NCBI RefSeq assembly: GCF_000812945.1
Contig: NZ_JSYM01000001.1
Location: 1,426,001 to 1,490,000, forward strand
DNA: 64,000 bases
From: Flavobacterium sp. AED
GTDB taxonomy: Bacteria; Bacteroidota; Bacteroidia; Flavobacteriales; Flavobacteriaceae
Reading direction: 5' to 3'
Shown here: in pieces, positions 26,286 to 34,916 of the stretch
Numbering within the stretch: position 1 is the first letter of the stretch
Layout: every line of letters starts with the position of its first letter
Made by a program: the position numbers and the translations under genes
Notes under the pieces: generated by a model
What the model was told of the DNA's origin: nothing
Database searches by the model: none
What the model saw: the letters and a program-made list of their open reading frames with translations, nothing else

Positions 26286-27830
26286 TTATTCTATAATAAC
26301 ATTTTCTTTTTTATCGAAGAAATGATATTCTAAATACGTGTAAGCGTCACGAGGTATGATTTTCACCCACTTTTTATGTTCAAGAAACCATTTTGAACGT
26401 AATGATGGAAAACCTTTGGTAAGGTATGCGGCCACAAATGGATGTACATTAAGTACTACTTCTTTGTGATTTTTTAAAACTCTTTCTAAATCGGAAGCAA
26501 TTTTATCAATGATTAATATTGGAGCTTCAATTTCTCCATTTTCATTGTTTGGATCTTCTTCTCTAGTTTTAATGTTTACTTCTGGTCTTACTCTTTGTCT
26601 TGTAATTTGAACTAATCCAAATTTGCTCGGAGGTAAGATTTTATGTTTTGCTTTATCGTCGCTCATTTCTTCCCGAAGGAATTCGAACAAAACTTTACGA
26701 TTTTCTGGATTAGACATATCGATAAAATCTACTACGATTATTCCACCCATATCACGAAGACGCAATTGTCTTGCAATTTCAGCAGCAGCAATCATATTCA
26801 CTTCCATGGCCGTATCTTCTTGGTTAGTAGCTTTATTAGAACGGTTTCCGCTATTTACGTCTATAACGTGTAAAGCTTCAGTGTGTTCGATAATAAGATA
26901 AGCTCCTTTACTCATGGAAACGGTTTTTCCAAAGGATGTTTTGATTTGTCTCTCTATGTTATATTTCTCAAAAATTGGCGTATCATTTGATTGATAAAAC
27001 TTAACAATTGATTGTTTGGATGGTGCAATTTCTTGCAAGTAATCCTTCGTTTGGTTGTACAACTCTTCGTCATCAATTTGAATACCACTAAAGGTATCAT
27101 TAAATACGTCTCTTAATATAGAAGAGGCTCTGTTGAGTTCTCCTAATACTTTGGACGGATGATGAGCAGTTGGTAATTTTTTACACATTGCAGTCCATCT
27201 GCTAAGCAGGTTCTGCAAATCTTTTTCTAATTCGGCTGTATTTTTGCCTTCGGCTACTGTGCGAACAATAACACCAAATCCTTTTGGTTTGATGGATTGT
27301 ACCAATCGTTTCAAGCGTTCTTTTTCTTTTTTGTCTTCTATTTTTTGAGAAATAGAAACACGGTCAGAAAACGGAACTAAAACTATAAATCTTCCGGCAA
27401 GAGAAAGCTCAGCGCTAATTCTTGGACCTTTGGTAGATATAGGTTCTTTGACGACTTGTACTAAAACAGATTGATTAGCACTTAATACATCAGTAATGGT
27501 ACCATCTTTATCTATTTCTTTTTCAAACTGAAAGGTTTTTAGGGAGAAATCTTTTAATTTACCTGCGCTTACAAGTTTTATGAATTTCAGTTGGGAAGAT
27601 AAATTAGGGCCTAAATCGTGATAATGTAAAAAAGCATCTTTTTCGAAGCCTACATTTACAAAAGCAGCATTAAGTCCGGCAACTGGTTTCCTGATTTTGG
27701 CAATAAAAATATCACCAACTTGGAAGTTGCTTTTTTCTTCTTCTTTGTGTAATTCAATTAGTTTTCCATCTTTTAATAAGGCAAAATCTACGGCTTCAGA
27801 ACTAGATCTAATGATTAATTCTTTATTCAC
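26286..27830 (-). CDS. rng: Ribonuclease E/G
   Basis: Endoribonuclease for rRNA maturation and mRNA turnover. The 514-residue protein has an N-terminal S1 RNA-binding domain (about residues 35-130, NFQVGDIFIAKIRKPVAGLN) followed by the RNase E/G catalytic domain. This includes HVIDVNSGN (about 321-329) and MGGIIVVDFIDMSNPENR (about 360-377), which carry the catalytic aspartates. The RNase E scaffold region is absent, so it is RNase G-sized. It is downstream of a tiny basic protein gene and HU on the minus strand. Confidence 0.94.
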   Translation of the reverse strand: MNKELIIRSSSEAVDFALLKDGKLIELHKEEEKSNFQVGDIFIAKIRKPVAGLNAAFVNVGFEKDAFLHYHDLGPNLSSQLKFIKLVSAGKLKDFSLKTFQFEKEIDKDGTITDVLSANQSVLVQVVKEPISTKGPRISAELSLAGRFIVLVPFSDRVSISQKIEDKKEKERLKRLVQSIKPKGFGVIVRTVAEGKNTAELEKDLQNLLSRWTAMCKKLPTAHHPSKVLGELNRASSILRDVFNDTFSGIQIDDEELYNQTKDYLQEIAPSKQSIVKFYQSNDTPIFEKYNIERQIKTSFGKTVSMSKGAYLIIEHTEALHVIDVNSGNRSNKATNQEDTAMEVNMIAAAEIARQLRLRDMGGIIVVDFIDMSNPENRKVLFEFLREEMSDDKAKHKILPPSKFGLVQITRQRVRPEVNIKTREEDPNNENGEIEAPILIIDKIASDLERVLKNHKEVVLNVHPFVAAYLTKGFPSLRSKWFLEHKKWVKIIPRDAYTYLEYHFFDKKENVIIE

Positions 27831-27909
27831 GCTGTAAATTTTTTATCTATTCGCCAAAGCGAACAAATGGATTAAACAATATTTAACAGGTATTGAACCC
27901 GGATGGAAT

Positions 27910-27976
27910 CCAGTTGGCAGTTAGCAGTTATCAGGCAGCAGTGTGAACTGCAATCTGTAATCTGTAAACTGCAATC
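27910..27976. repeat. Short CAGTT/AACTG-type interspersed repeat
   Basis: CAGTTGGCAGTTAGCAGTT is followed about 25 bases later by AACTGCAATCTGTAATCTG and again AACTGCAATC, so the unit is internally repeated and partly palindromic. It fills the spacer between the small basic protein gene and rng. This word family is common in Flavobacterium spacers. Confidence 0.6.
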
Positions 27977-28010
27977 TTTTTTCCAAATTTCAATGAACGT
28001 TTAAAAAGAA

Positions 28011-28034
28011 AAAAGTAGTTTAAAACTACTTTTT
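28011..28034 (-). terminator. Hairpin overlapping the end of the small basic protein gene
   Basis: AAAAGTAGTTT pairs with AAACTACTTTT around two A bases, with a T-run following on the minus strand. The stop codon lies inside the stem. Confidence 0.7.
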
Positions 28035-28118
28035 CTTTTTGTGACGGTTAGCTCTCGCTCTTTTTTTACGTTTGTGAGTCGCTACCTTATGTCTCTTTCT
28101 TTTTTTACCGCTTGGCAT
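28026..28118 (-). CDS. Very small Lys/Arg-rich protein (30 residues), probably ribosome-associated
   Basis: An ATG at 28118 opens a 30-codon frame ending TAG at 28026. The peptide starts MPSGKKRKRHKVATHKRKK and is almost all Lys, Arg and His, with no acidic residues. That composition, and its place between HU and rng, fit a small ribosomal or RNA-binding protein; I recall near-identical short proteins across Bacteroidota. A specific ribosomal name is not given because I cannot confirm it. Its own terminator hairpin overlaps the stop. It is too short for most gene callers. Confidence 0.8.
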   Translation of the reverse strand: MPSGKKRKRHKVATHKRKKRARANRHKKKK

Positions 28119-28147
28119 ATCTTGAAGATTTATGATTAATTAATATA

Positions 28148-28438
28148 TTATTTTGCTTCGTTATTTATTTTTACTCCTTCAACAAAAACTTTTGCAGGTT
28201 TGAATGCAGGAATATTGTGTGCAGGAATTTTTATTGTTGTGTTTTTTGAGATATTTCTACCAGTTTTCTCCGCTCTAGTTTTTACGATAAAACTTCCAAA
28301 ACCTCTTAAATAAACATTGTCTCCAGTTTCTAATGAATTTTTTACTTCATTCATAAAAGTCTCTACAGTTGCTTGCACATCTCCTTTTTCAAGACCTAAT
28401 TTTTCTGAAATTTTTGCTACGATATCTGCTTTCGTCAT
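28148..28438 (-). CDS. hup: HU-family DNA-binding protein
   Basis: Nucleoid protein of 96 residues. It has the HU/IHF helical N-terminus (KADIVAKISEKLGLEKGDVQ) and the beta-arm region FGSFIVKTRAEKTGRN then IKIPAHNIPAFKPAKVF, where the conserved Pro inserts into DNA. Length is normal for HU. It is transcribed from a good promoter (28481-28512) and may be cotranscribed with the 30-residue protein 29 bases downstream. Confidence 0.95.
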   Translation of the reverse strand: MTKADIVAKISEKLGLEKGDVQATVETFMNEVKNSLETGDNVYLRGFGSFIVKTRAEKTGRNISKNTTIKIPAHNIPAFKPAKVFVEGVKINNEAK

Positions 28439-28480
28439 TTTCTTTCCTATTTATTATGTTGTACTATTTTTTTGAGTTTG

Positions 28481-28512
28481 CAAATATAGGAATTTAAAAA
28501 ACAATTATTCAA
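28481..28512 (-). promoter_or_regulatory. Promoter of hup
   Basis: On the minus strand TTG at 28512-28510 and TATATTTG at 28488-28481 are separated by 21 bases, matching the Bacteroidota -33/-7 arrangement. Confidence 0.6.
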
Positions 28513-28545
28513 GCTAATTCATTAAATTTTAATAACATAAACTTT

Positions 28546-28553
28546 TACTTTTG
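28546..28553 (+). promoter_or_regulatory. -7 promoter element of mutY
   Basis: TACTTTTG fits TAnnTTTG and ends 18 bases before the mutY ATG at 28572. Confidence 0.5.
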
Positions 28554-28571
28554 CCAACAAATAATTAAAAC

Positions 28572-29609
28572 ATGACTTTTTCTAACTTGCTAATACAATG
28601 GTATTTACGCAACAAGCGTGATTTGCCTTGGCGAAATACTACCAATCCGTATCCTATTTGGCTCTCGGAAATCATGTTGCAGCAGACGCGAGTTGCACAA
28701 GGGATGCCTTATTTTCTGTCTTTTACAGCAGCATTTCCTACTGTTTTTGATTTGGCGAAAGCCGATGAAGAGCAAGTTTTGAAACTTTGGCAAGGTTTGG
28801 GCTATTATTCTCGTGCCAGAAATTTGCATAAAACGGCTCAATATGTAGCGGATGAATTATCGGGCGTTTTTCCTGTTACTTATAAAGAGTTGTTGCAACT
28901 AAAAGGAATTGGAGAATATACCGCTGCCGCAATCGCTTCTTTTTCTTATAATGAAGTGGTTCCTGTTGTTGATGGAAATGTGTTTCGGGTTTTGTCGCGT
29001 TATTTTGATGTTGAAACTGATATTGCTGCGGCTTCCGCCAAAAAAGAATTCGCTGCTCTGGCTTTTGAATTAATGCCAAAAGACAATCCTGCCATTTTCA
29101 ATCAAGCCATCATGGAGTTTGGTGCTTTGCAATGTGTTCCTAAAAGTCCCAATTGCGGCATTTGTGTTTTTAACGAAAGTTGTGCCGCTTTGCAAAAAAA
29201 CAAAGTAGATCAATTGCCTGTAAAATCTAAGAAACTGAAAGTGAGGAATCGTTTTTTTAATTACTTGGTTGTCAATGATGAGAATGAAAACACGATAATT
29301 CAAAAGCGAACTGATAAAGGAATTTGGCATAATCTATATGAGTTTCCTTTGATAGAAACTGAAAAAGTAGAAGATTTTGATTGTATTACGGAGCGTATTC
29401 AAAAAGAATTTTTTATTAATAATGACATTTTAAGTATAATGGAGTGTAATGAAAAAAGTATCATTCATAAACTGTCGCACCAACACTTGCATATCAAGTT
29501 TTGGAAAGTAAATATAAAAGGTACAATTGAAAACGGAGTAGATGCTGCAACTTTAATTACATTTCCTTTCCCAATTGTGATTCATAATTTTATTGAAAAG
29601 GATTTATAA
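28572..29609 (+). CDS. mutY: A/G-specific adenine DNA glycosylase
   Basis: Removes adenine mispaired with 8-oxoguanine. The 345-residue protein has SEIMLQQTRVAQGMPYF near residues 32-48, the helix-hairpin-helix LKGIGEYTAAAIASF near 111-125 with the catalytic Asp in VPVVDGNVFRV, and a 4Fe-4S loop C-x6-C-x2-C-x5-C (from about 192). A C-terminal NUDIX-like domain (about 225-340) recognises 8-oxoG. It heads the mutY-ssb-gldE-gldD cluster known from Flavobacterium. Confidence 0.95.
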   Translation: MTFSNLLIQWYLRNKRDLPWRNTTNPYPIWLSEIMLQQTRVAQGMPYFLSFTAAFPTVFDLAKADEEQVLKLWQGLGYYSRARNLHKTAQYVADELSGVFPVTYKELLQLKGIGEYTAAAIASFSYNEVVPVVDGNVFRVLSRYFDVETDIAAASAKKEFAALAFELMPKDNPAIFNQAIMEFGALQCVPKSPNCGICVFNESCAALQKNKVDQLPVKSKKLKVRNRFFNYLVVNDENENTIIQKRTDKGIWHNLYEFPLIETEKVEDFDCITERIQKEFFINNDILSIMECNEKSIIHKLSHQHLHIKFWKVNIKGTIENGVDAATLITFPFPIVIHNFIEKDL

Positions 29610-29625
29610 AGTTTCTAAAAAAATG

Positions 29626-29633
29626 TATCTTTG
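29626..29633 (+). promoter_or_regulatory. -7 promoter element of ssb
   Basis: TATCTTTG, exact to TAnnTTTG, 22 bases before the ATG at 29656. Confidence 0.5.
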
Positions 29634-29655
29634 AGAGAAATACGATTTAAATACC

Positions 29656-30096
29656 ATGAACGGAACATTAAATAAGGTTATGCTAATTGGTCATCTGGGA
29701 GATGATGTTAAAATGCATTATTTTGATGGAGGAAATTGTATCGGTAGATTTCAATTGGCGACAAATGAAGTTTATATCAACAAAACAACCAACGAAAAAA
29801 TTACTTCTACTGAATGGCATAATTTGGTTGTGCGTAATAAAGCAGCCGAGCTTTGTGAAAAGTACCTTTCAAAAGGAGATAAAATATATGTAGAAGGTCG
29901 ATTGAAATCGCGTCAGTGGCAAGCGGAAGACGGTTCTACAAAACACACTGTCGAAATTCAGGTTACTGAGTTTACTTTTTTATCTACCAAAAAAGGAAAT
30001 GAAGACAACAAATCTATTCAAAGTCCAGAATCCGTAAAAAATACTAACTTTGACCCGCAAAACAACGGTTTGCCAGTCAATGATTTACCGTTTTGA
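29656..30096 (+). CDS. ssb: Single-stranded DNA-binding protein
   Basis: A 146-residue SSB. The OB-fold occupies about residues 1-110 (LNKVMLIGHLGDDVKM, TEWHNLVVRNKAAELCEKYL, GDKIYVEGRLKSRQW). A polar linker leads to the acidic C-terminal tip ending NDLPF, which recruits replication and repair proteins. It lies between mutY and gldE in the same direction, with its own -7 box. The same DLPF tail recurs in the DUF3127 protein at 53174. Confidence 0.96.
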   Translation: MNGTLNKVMLIGHLGDDVKMHYFDGGNCIGRFQLATNEVYINKTTNEKITSTEWHNLVVRNKAAELCEKYLSKGDKIYVEGRLKSRQWQAEDGSTKHTVEIQVTEFTFLSTKKGNEDNKSIQSPESVKNTNFDPQNNGLPVNDLPF

Positions 30097-30119
30097 TTGT
30101 TTAACTAATCTTTTTTAAT

Positions 30120-31415
30120 TTGGACCCAGAGCCCAGTTTATTTTTTACGTACGCCATAGACACTGACTTAGTGTTTGGTTTTGTTGGGATATTTGCCTTA
30201 CTTTTTTGTTCTGCAATTGTTTCAGGAGCAGAAGTAGCATTGTTTTCGTTATCTCAAAAAGACATTGACGAAACCTTGAACGAAAATGTTTCAAAAGGGA
30301 AGATTATCTCAGATCTTTTAGAAAAACCCAAAAAGCTATTAGCTACACTTCTTGTCGCTAATAATTTCATCAACATTGGAGTTGTAATCTTATTTTCATT
30401 TGTTGGGAAAAACCTGTTTGCAGCGGTAACGTCGCCTATTTTAAAATTCATTCTCGAAGTAATTGTGGTTACTTTTCTATTGTTGCTATTTGGAGAGGTT
30501 TTGCCAAAAGTGTATGCGAGTAGGAACAATATTAAGTTTGCCAAGTTGATTGCGTATCCTGTTGCAGCACTAGATAAATTGCTTTCGCCAATAAGTTTGC
30601 CGATGCGCAAAATCACTATTTATTTGCACAATAAATTAGGGAAACAAAAGACAAATTTCTCTGTAAATCAATTATCACAAGCACTGGAACTGACAGATTC
30701 GGATGAAACAACTTCAGATGAGCAAAAAATACTAGAGGGAATTGTGAGTTTTGGGAATACGGATACGAAACAGGTGATGAGTCCCAGAATAGATATTTTT
30801 GCTTTGGAAATTGATGAGCCGTTTTCAGTTATTTGTCCAAAAATTATAGAAAAAGGATATTCCAGAATTCCTGTTTACCGAGACAATATAGATCAGATAG
30901 AAGGCGTTTTGTTTGTGAAAGATTTATTGCCACACATTAATACCAGTGAATTTGATTGGAAGTCATTAGTAAGAGAGCCGTTTTTTGTTCCTGAAAATAA
31001 AAAATTAGACAATTTGCTGAAAGATTTTCAAAGTATGAAAAGTCACTTGGCCATTGTAGTTGATGAATACGGAGGAACTTCCGGTTTGGTTTCTTTGGAG
31101 GATGTAATCGAAGAAATCGTTGGTGATATCAGTGATGAATTTGATGATGATAACATTAACTTTTCTCAAATTGATGATAAAAATTATCTTTTTGAAGGAA
31201 AAATAAACCTGAAAGATTTTTACAGAATTATTGATGTAGACGAAGAATTATTCGAAATTAAAAAAGGAGAAGCCGAAACATTAGCTGGATTTATTCTTGA
31301 GATTTTAGGAAATTTTCCAAAAAAAGATCAGAAAATTTCATTTGAAAACTGCCAATTCACGGTAGAAGCGGTGGATAAAAAACGAATTAAACAAATAAAA
31401 GTAACGATTGAATAA
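30120..31415 (+). CDS. gldE: Gliding-motility-associated CBS-domain membrane protein GldE
   Basis: A 431-residue protein of the CorC/HlyC (CNNM) type. An N-terminal membrane domain of about four segments (residues 15-180, with SGAEVALFSLSQKDID near 36-51) is followed by two CBS domains (about 215-335, VMSPRIDIFALE and EYGGTSGLVSLEDVIEEIVGD) and a CorC-type C-terminal domain. The start is a TTG at 30120, which gives the expected short GldE N-terminus; no ATG fits. GldE acts with GldD in Flavobacterium gliding and type IX secretion. Six bases separate it from gldD. Confidence 0.92.
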   Translation: MDPEPSLFFTYAIDTDLVFGFVGIFALLFCSAIVSGAEVALFSLSQKDIDETLNENVSKGKIISDLLEKPKKLLATLLVANNFINIGVVILFSFVGKNLFAAVTSPILKFILEVIVVTFLLLLFGEVLPKVYASRNNIKFAKLIAYPVAALDKLLSPISLPMRKITIYLHNKLGKQKTNFSVNQLSQALELTDSDETTSDEQKILEGIVSFGNTDTKQVMSPRIDIFALEIDEPFSVICPKIIEKGYSRIPVYRDNIDQIEGVLFVKDLLPHINTSEFDWKSLVREPFFVPENKKLDNLLKDFQSMKSHLAIVVDEYGGTSGLVSLEDVIEEIVGDISDEFDDDNINFSQIDDKNYLFEGKINLKDFYRIIDVDEELFEIKKGEAETLAGFILEILGNFPKKDQKISFENCQFTVEAVDKKRIKQIKVTIE

Positions 31416-31421
31416 TTAAAA

Positions 31422-31982
31422 ATGTTTAAAAAAATAATCACTTTTTCAACAATACTACTGTTATTATTGAGCATTAGCTGCAAAGACGATGTTATACCAA
31501 AACCATCCAGTTATTTGCGATTGGATTATCCGGAAGCAAAATATGTGAATTTTGCAAATGAATGTCCATTTGCTTTCGAAATGAATTCGGAGGCTGTTAT
31601 TAAAGGAGAGAAAAATTGTGGATTTACCATTACTTATCCAAAAATGAAAGCCACTATTTATCTGACTTATAAACCAGTAAATAATAATATCGCGAAATTA
31701 TTGAAAGACGCTCAAAAATTGACTTATGAGCATGTGATAAAAGCAGATGATATATTGGAACAACCGTATTTAAATCCTCAAAAAAAGGTATATGGCATGT
31801 TTTATCAAGTGGATGGGAATGCGGCGACAAACTCTCAATTCTACGCAACAGATAGTACCAAACATTTTGTAACGGGTTCCGTTTATTTCTATGCAAAACC
31901 TAATTTTGACTCTATCATGCCGGCAGCGAGTTATGTAAAAAATGATATGCAAAGATTGATGGAAACGTTGAAGTGGAAATAA
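31422..31982 (+). CDS. gldD: Gliding motility lipoprotein GldD
   Basis: A 186-residue lipoprotein required for gliding in Flavobacterium. The signal peptide ends in lipobox SISC with Cys20. The mature part begins KDDVIPKPSSYLRLDYPEAKY, the characteristic GldD N-terminus, and continues with ECPFAFEMNSEA and GFTITYPKMKATIYLTYKP. It directly follows gldE and ends at a perfect palindromic terminator. Likely an envelope partner of GldE; the molecular action is not known. Confidence 0.94.
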   Translation: MFKKIITFSTILLLLLSISCKDDVIPKPSSYLRLDYPEAKYVNFANECPFAFEMNSEAVIKGEKNCGFTITYPKMKATIYLTYKPVNNNIAKLLKDAQKLTYEHVIKADDILEQPYLNPQKKVYGMFYQVDGNAATNSQFYATDSTKHFVTGSVYFYAKPNFDSIMPAASYVKNDMQRLMETLKWK

Positions 31983-31989
31983 TTTATTT

Positions 31990-32025
31990 CATAAAAAAGC
32001 TTCTCAATTGAGAAGCTTTTTTATG
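31990..32025. terminator. Perfect palindromic bidirectional terminator
   Basis: CATAAAAAAGCTTCTCAA (31990-32007) is the exact complement of the next 18 bases. T-runs on both strands let it serve gldD (+) and the facing HMA lipoprotein gene (-). Confidence 0.92.
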
Positions 32026-32042
32026 AAAATTGAATAGTCTAA

Positions 32043-32420
32043 TTACGACTTCATATTCGAAACTTTATATGTTTTACCATCAGCAGTTGCTTCAACAACT
32101 TTAGTCAGGCTTTCAGGATTTTGAACCGTTTTATCAAAAGTTACAGTTGCCAGTTTTTTATCAAAATCTACAGTAGCTTTTTGTACACCATCCAAATCGG
32201 ATAATTCGCTTTCTATTGTTTTTGCACAACCAATCGCGCAAGTCATTCCGTCTACTTTAAAACTTGCTGTTTGCAAATTAGCAGCTGCAATTTCTTTTTT
32301 AACTTTTGGAGCGGTAGTTTCTGTTGAAGCTATTGTAGTTGCTTCTTCAGTGTTTTTTTTGCAACTTACAAATAATAGACCTGCAAGGGCTATCGCTGCT
32401 ATTGATTTTGTGAAATTCAT
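32043..32420 (-). CDS. Heavy-metal-associated (HMA) domain lipoprotein
   Basis: A 125-residue exported protein. The signal peptide has lipobox LFVSC (Cys20), followed by a Thr/Glu/Lys-rich linker and one HMA domain (about residues 51-120). The metal motif is GMTCAIGCAKTIE, so the cysteines are spaced C-x3-C instead of the usual C-x2-C of copper chaperones. Its likely role is metal binding in the periplasm, perhaps copper or mercury. It stands alone; no P-type ATPase is near. Confidence 0.85.
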   Translation of the reverse strand: MNFTKSIAAIALAGLLFVSCKKNTEEATTIASTETTAPKVKKEIAAANLQTASFKVDGMTCAIGCAKTIESELSDLDGVQKATVDFDKKLATVTFDKTVQNPESLTKVVEATADGKTYKVSNMKS

Positions 32421-32526
32421 TTTTATTTGGATTTAAATTAAAGGTCTAATTATCAGCTGCAAAATTAATGAAAAAAAGAAGCCCTATTTCATAAAATTAT
32501 TACAATTTTGGGGCAAATTTAGATTT

Positions 32527-33393
32527 ATGAATGCTAGACAATTGAAATGGGTTTACTTGATGATTCTTGCCTTGATCTGGGGAAGTTCATTTATATTAAT
32601 AAAAAAAGGATTGGTTGGTTTAACTGCTTTGCAATTAGGTTCTTTGCGAATCTTGTTTGCAGCGATTTTTTTGTTAGTGATAGGGTTTAAAAGTTTGGTG
32701 AAAATTCCAAAAGAAAAATGGAAATATATTGCACTTACTTCGTTGTTTGGGACATTTACTCCTGCGTATCTTTTTGCCATTGCCGAAACGGAAATTGATA
32801 GTTCCATAACCGCAATTCTTAATTCCTTGACTCCATTAAATACTTTGATTTTGGGAGCGATGGCTTTTGGGATAAATTTCAAAAGAAGTCAGGTTTGGGG
32901 AGTTTTTATAGGTCTTGTAGGAAGTATGCTTTTAGTTTTTAACGGAGCAATAAACCATCCGGAGCAAAATTATTATTACGCTATTTTGGTTATAGTAGCT
33001 TCTGTTTGCTACGCCATAAACGTCAATTTATTGAAAAAATATTTGCATGATTTGAGTCCGTTGAGTATTACTACAGGGAATTTTGCATTTCTGTTGTTGC
33101 CAACATTACTTATTTTATTTTTCTCTGGTTTTTTTGATGTAATTCATGTTGGTACCGTACAGCATTCGGTTTTGTTTATCATGATTTTGGGAGTGGTAGG
33201 AACTGGAATCGCTAATATTCTTTTCTTTAAATTAATCCAAATGTCTTCTCCGGTTTTTGCAACTTCGGTAACATATCTAATTCCAATAGTTGCTTTCTTC
33301 TGGGGGTTATTAGACCATGAAATGTTAACGCCAGTTCAGTTTTTTGGTGCTTTTATTGTTTTGATTGGAGTGTATTTATCGGCAAAAAAGTAG
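32527..33393 (+). CDS. EamA-family (DMT superfamily) transporter
   Basis: A 288-residue inner-membrane protein with ten predicted helices in two EamA repeats (about residues 8-140 and 150-286). Hallmarks are WGSSFILIKKGL near 19-30, with SLRILFAAIF, ITAILNSLTPLNTLILGAM in the first repeat and SPVFATSVTYLIPIVAFFWG in the second. The family exports amino acids and other metabolites; the substrate cannot be told. Monocistronic, followed by a hairpin shared with the M16 gene. Confidence 0.9.
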   Translation: MNARQLKWVYLMILALIWGSSFILIKKGLVGLTALQLGSLRILFAAIFLLVIGFKSLVKIPKEKWKYIALTSLFGTFTPAYLFAIAETEIDSSITAILNSLTPLNTLILGAMAFGINFKRSQVWGVFIGLVGSMLLVFNGAINHPEQNYYYAILVIVASVCYAINVNLLKKYLHDLSPLSITTGNFAFLLLPTLLILFFSGFFDVIHVGTVQHSVLFIMILGVVGTGIANILFFKLIQMSSPVFATSVTYLIPIVAFFWGLLDHEMLTPVQFFGAFIVLIGVYLSAKK

Positions 33394-33427
33394 TGCCCAG
33401 ATTGCGAATTGCAGTGATGCAATAGTA

Positions 33428-33464
33428 AAAAAACAAAGGCTGTCTTTTTGAGATAGCCTTGTCA
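33428..33464. terminator. Hairpin between the EamA gene and the M16 genes
   Basis: AAGGCTGTC (33436-33444) pairs with GATAGCCTT (33452-33460) with one wobble. The T-run is best on the minus strand, ending the M16 operon; it may also stop the EamA transcript. Confidence 0.75.
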
Positions 33465-33487
33465 CTTTTAAAATAAAATAATTAATT

Positions 33488-34903
33488 TTATTTGTAAACG
33501 GGTTTTTCTACAGGATTTCCGTAATTGTCAAAATAGAACATTGGAATGTTTAGTTTTTCCAATCCTGGAATCACTTCTGATCCTTTTCCTGCAATAATAA
33601 TTCGGGTGTTGTCTAAAAGGAAATACTTGTTGGCAGCACGAAGAATATCATCTTGTGTTACGGCGTTTATGGTTTTGATATAATTTTCATAGAAATCAGC
33701 AGGAAGATCTTCGGTTTCTATGTTTAAGGCGTATCGTGCTATTGCTTGAGGCTTTTCTACCTGCATTACAAAGCGTCCTATATATCCTGCTTTTACACTT
33801 TTAAGTAATTCAGGAGATACTTTCTCGGTTCTTATTTTTTTAATTTCTTTGATGAATTCCACAACGGCGCTATCGGTTACGGTACTTTTTACAGCAGAGG
33901 CTGATCTTATTTTAGTTACGTATTTTCCAGAGCCAATGATTGCATTTGCACCATAAGTCCAGCCATTTTTTTCTCTTAAATTCATATTGAGGTAACTATT
34001 GAAATCTCCTCCAAGAATATAAGTGGCAATAACTGCAGGGAAGAAGTCTTTGTCGCTCATTTTTAAATTCACCGTATTTACTAATGAAATCTCTGATTGA
34101 ACGGCATTGGGGACATCAACAAAATTGATTTGAGTAAAAGGTACATTTTGGGGAGCAGCATAGGTCAGTTTTGGAGTGCTTCTTTTTTCCCATGAACCAA
34201 AAAGCTTTTCAACAATAGGTTTAACATCGTCATATTTAATATCTCCAATAATTACCAAATATCCATTTTCGGGAACGAAGTAGTTTTGATAATTGGATTC
34301 CACATCAGCAAGCGTTACGTTTTTAAGTGTTTCTTCGGTCATGTATTCGCCGGAAGGATGATTTTTTCCAAAGGCAAGTGCATCAACCACTCTGTTAGCA
34401 ATTGCAGGCACGCTTTTTTCCTGTGCTTTGAGTCCTTCTAGTAATTTGGCTTTTTCTTTGTCGAATTCTTCTTGGGTAAATTTTGGATGCAATGCTCCAG
34501 AAGCCATGAGTTCTAAGATTCTTCCTGAATATTTAGAAAGGGAACTGGCATAAGCGCCTTGCGAACTAAAGTTGATGTTGGCACCCAAAAAATCAATTTC
34601 TTCGTTGAAAGCATCTTTTGCAATTTTCACACTTCCGTTTCCTATTAGGTTATTGCATAATTCATCGACCCCTTTTTTATTGCCTTCTGCAAATGGAGCG
34701 TTGTCTAATGCAAGATTAAAAGTTACTCTGGGTAATTTGTGATTTTCTACAATCATTACTTTCAAACCATTATCCAAAGTAAAGGTTTGCGGTTTTTTTA
34801 TATTTACGACTGGAGAGACTCCAGGTTTTGGTTGTGGACGATTTTGTGCTTGCATGATTCCTGTTATGAACAAAATGAATAATAGAATAGTTGTTTTTTT
34901 CAT
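33488..34903 (-). CDS. M16 family peptidase, non-catalytic partner subunit
   Basis: A 471-residue exported protein with signal peptide MKKTTILLFILFITGIMQAQ from the ATG at 34903. A longer frame to 34948 would overlap the upstream gene and lacks a signal start. Two M16 domains are visible (about 35-230 and 235-470), but the zinc motif HxxEH is replaced by VDELCNN. It is therefore probably inactive and pairs with the catalytic M16 protein encoded 13 bases upstream, as in other bacterial two-subunit M16 peptidases. Probably periplasmic or outer-membrane associated. Confidence 0.9.
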   Translation of the reverse strand: MKKTTILLFILFITGIMQAQNRPQPKPGVSPVVNIKKPQTFTLDNGLKVMIVENHKLPRVTFNLALDNAPFAEGNKKGVDELCNNLIGNGSVKIAKDAFNEEIDFLGANINFSSQGAYASSLSKYSGRILELMASGALHPKFTQEEFDKEKAKLLEGLKAQEKSVPAIANRVVDALAFGKNHPSGEYMTEETLKNVTLADVESNYQNYFVPENGYLVIIGDIKYDDVKPIVEKLFGSWEKRSTPKLTYAAPQNVPFTQINFVDVPNAVQSEISLVNTVNLKMSDKDFFPAVIATYILGGDFNSYLNMNLREKNGWTYGANAIIGSGKYVTKIRSASAVKSTVTDSAVVEFIKEIKKIRTEKVSPELLKSVKAGYIGRFVMQVEKPQAIARYALNIETEDLPADFYENYIKTINAVTQDDILRAANKYFLLDNTRIIIAGKGSEVIPGLEKLNIPMFYFDNYGNPVEKPVYK

Positions 34904-34916
34904 GATTGAAAAGTTC

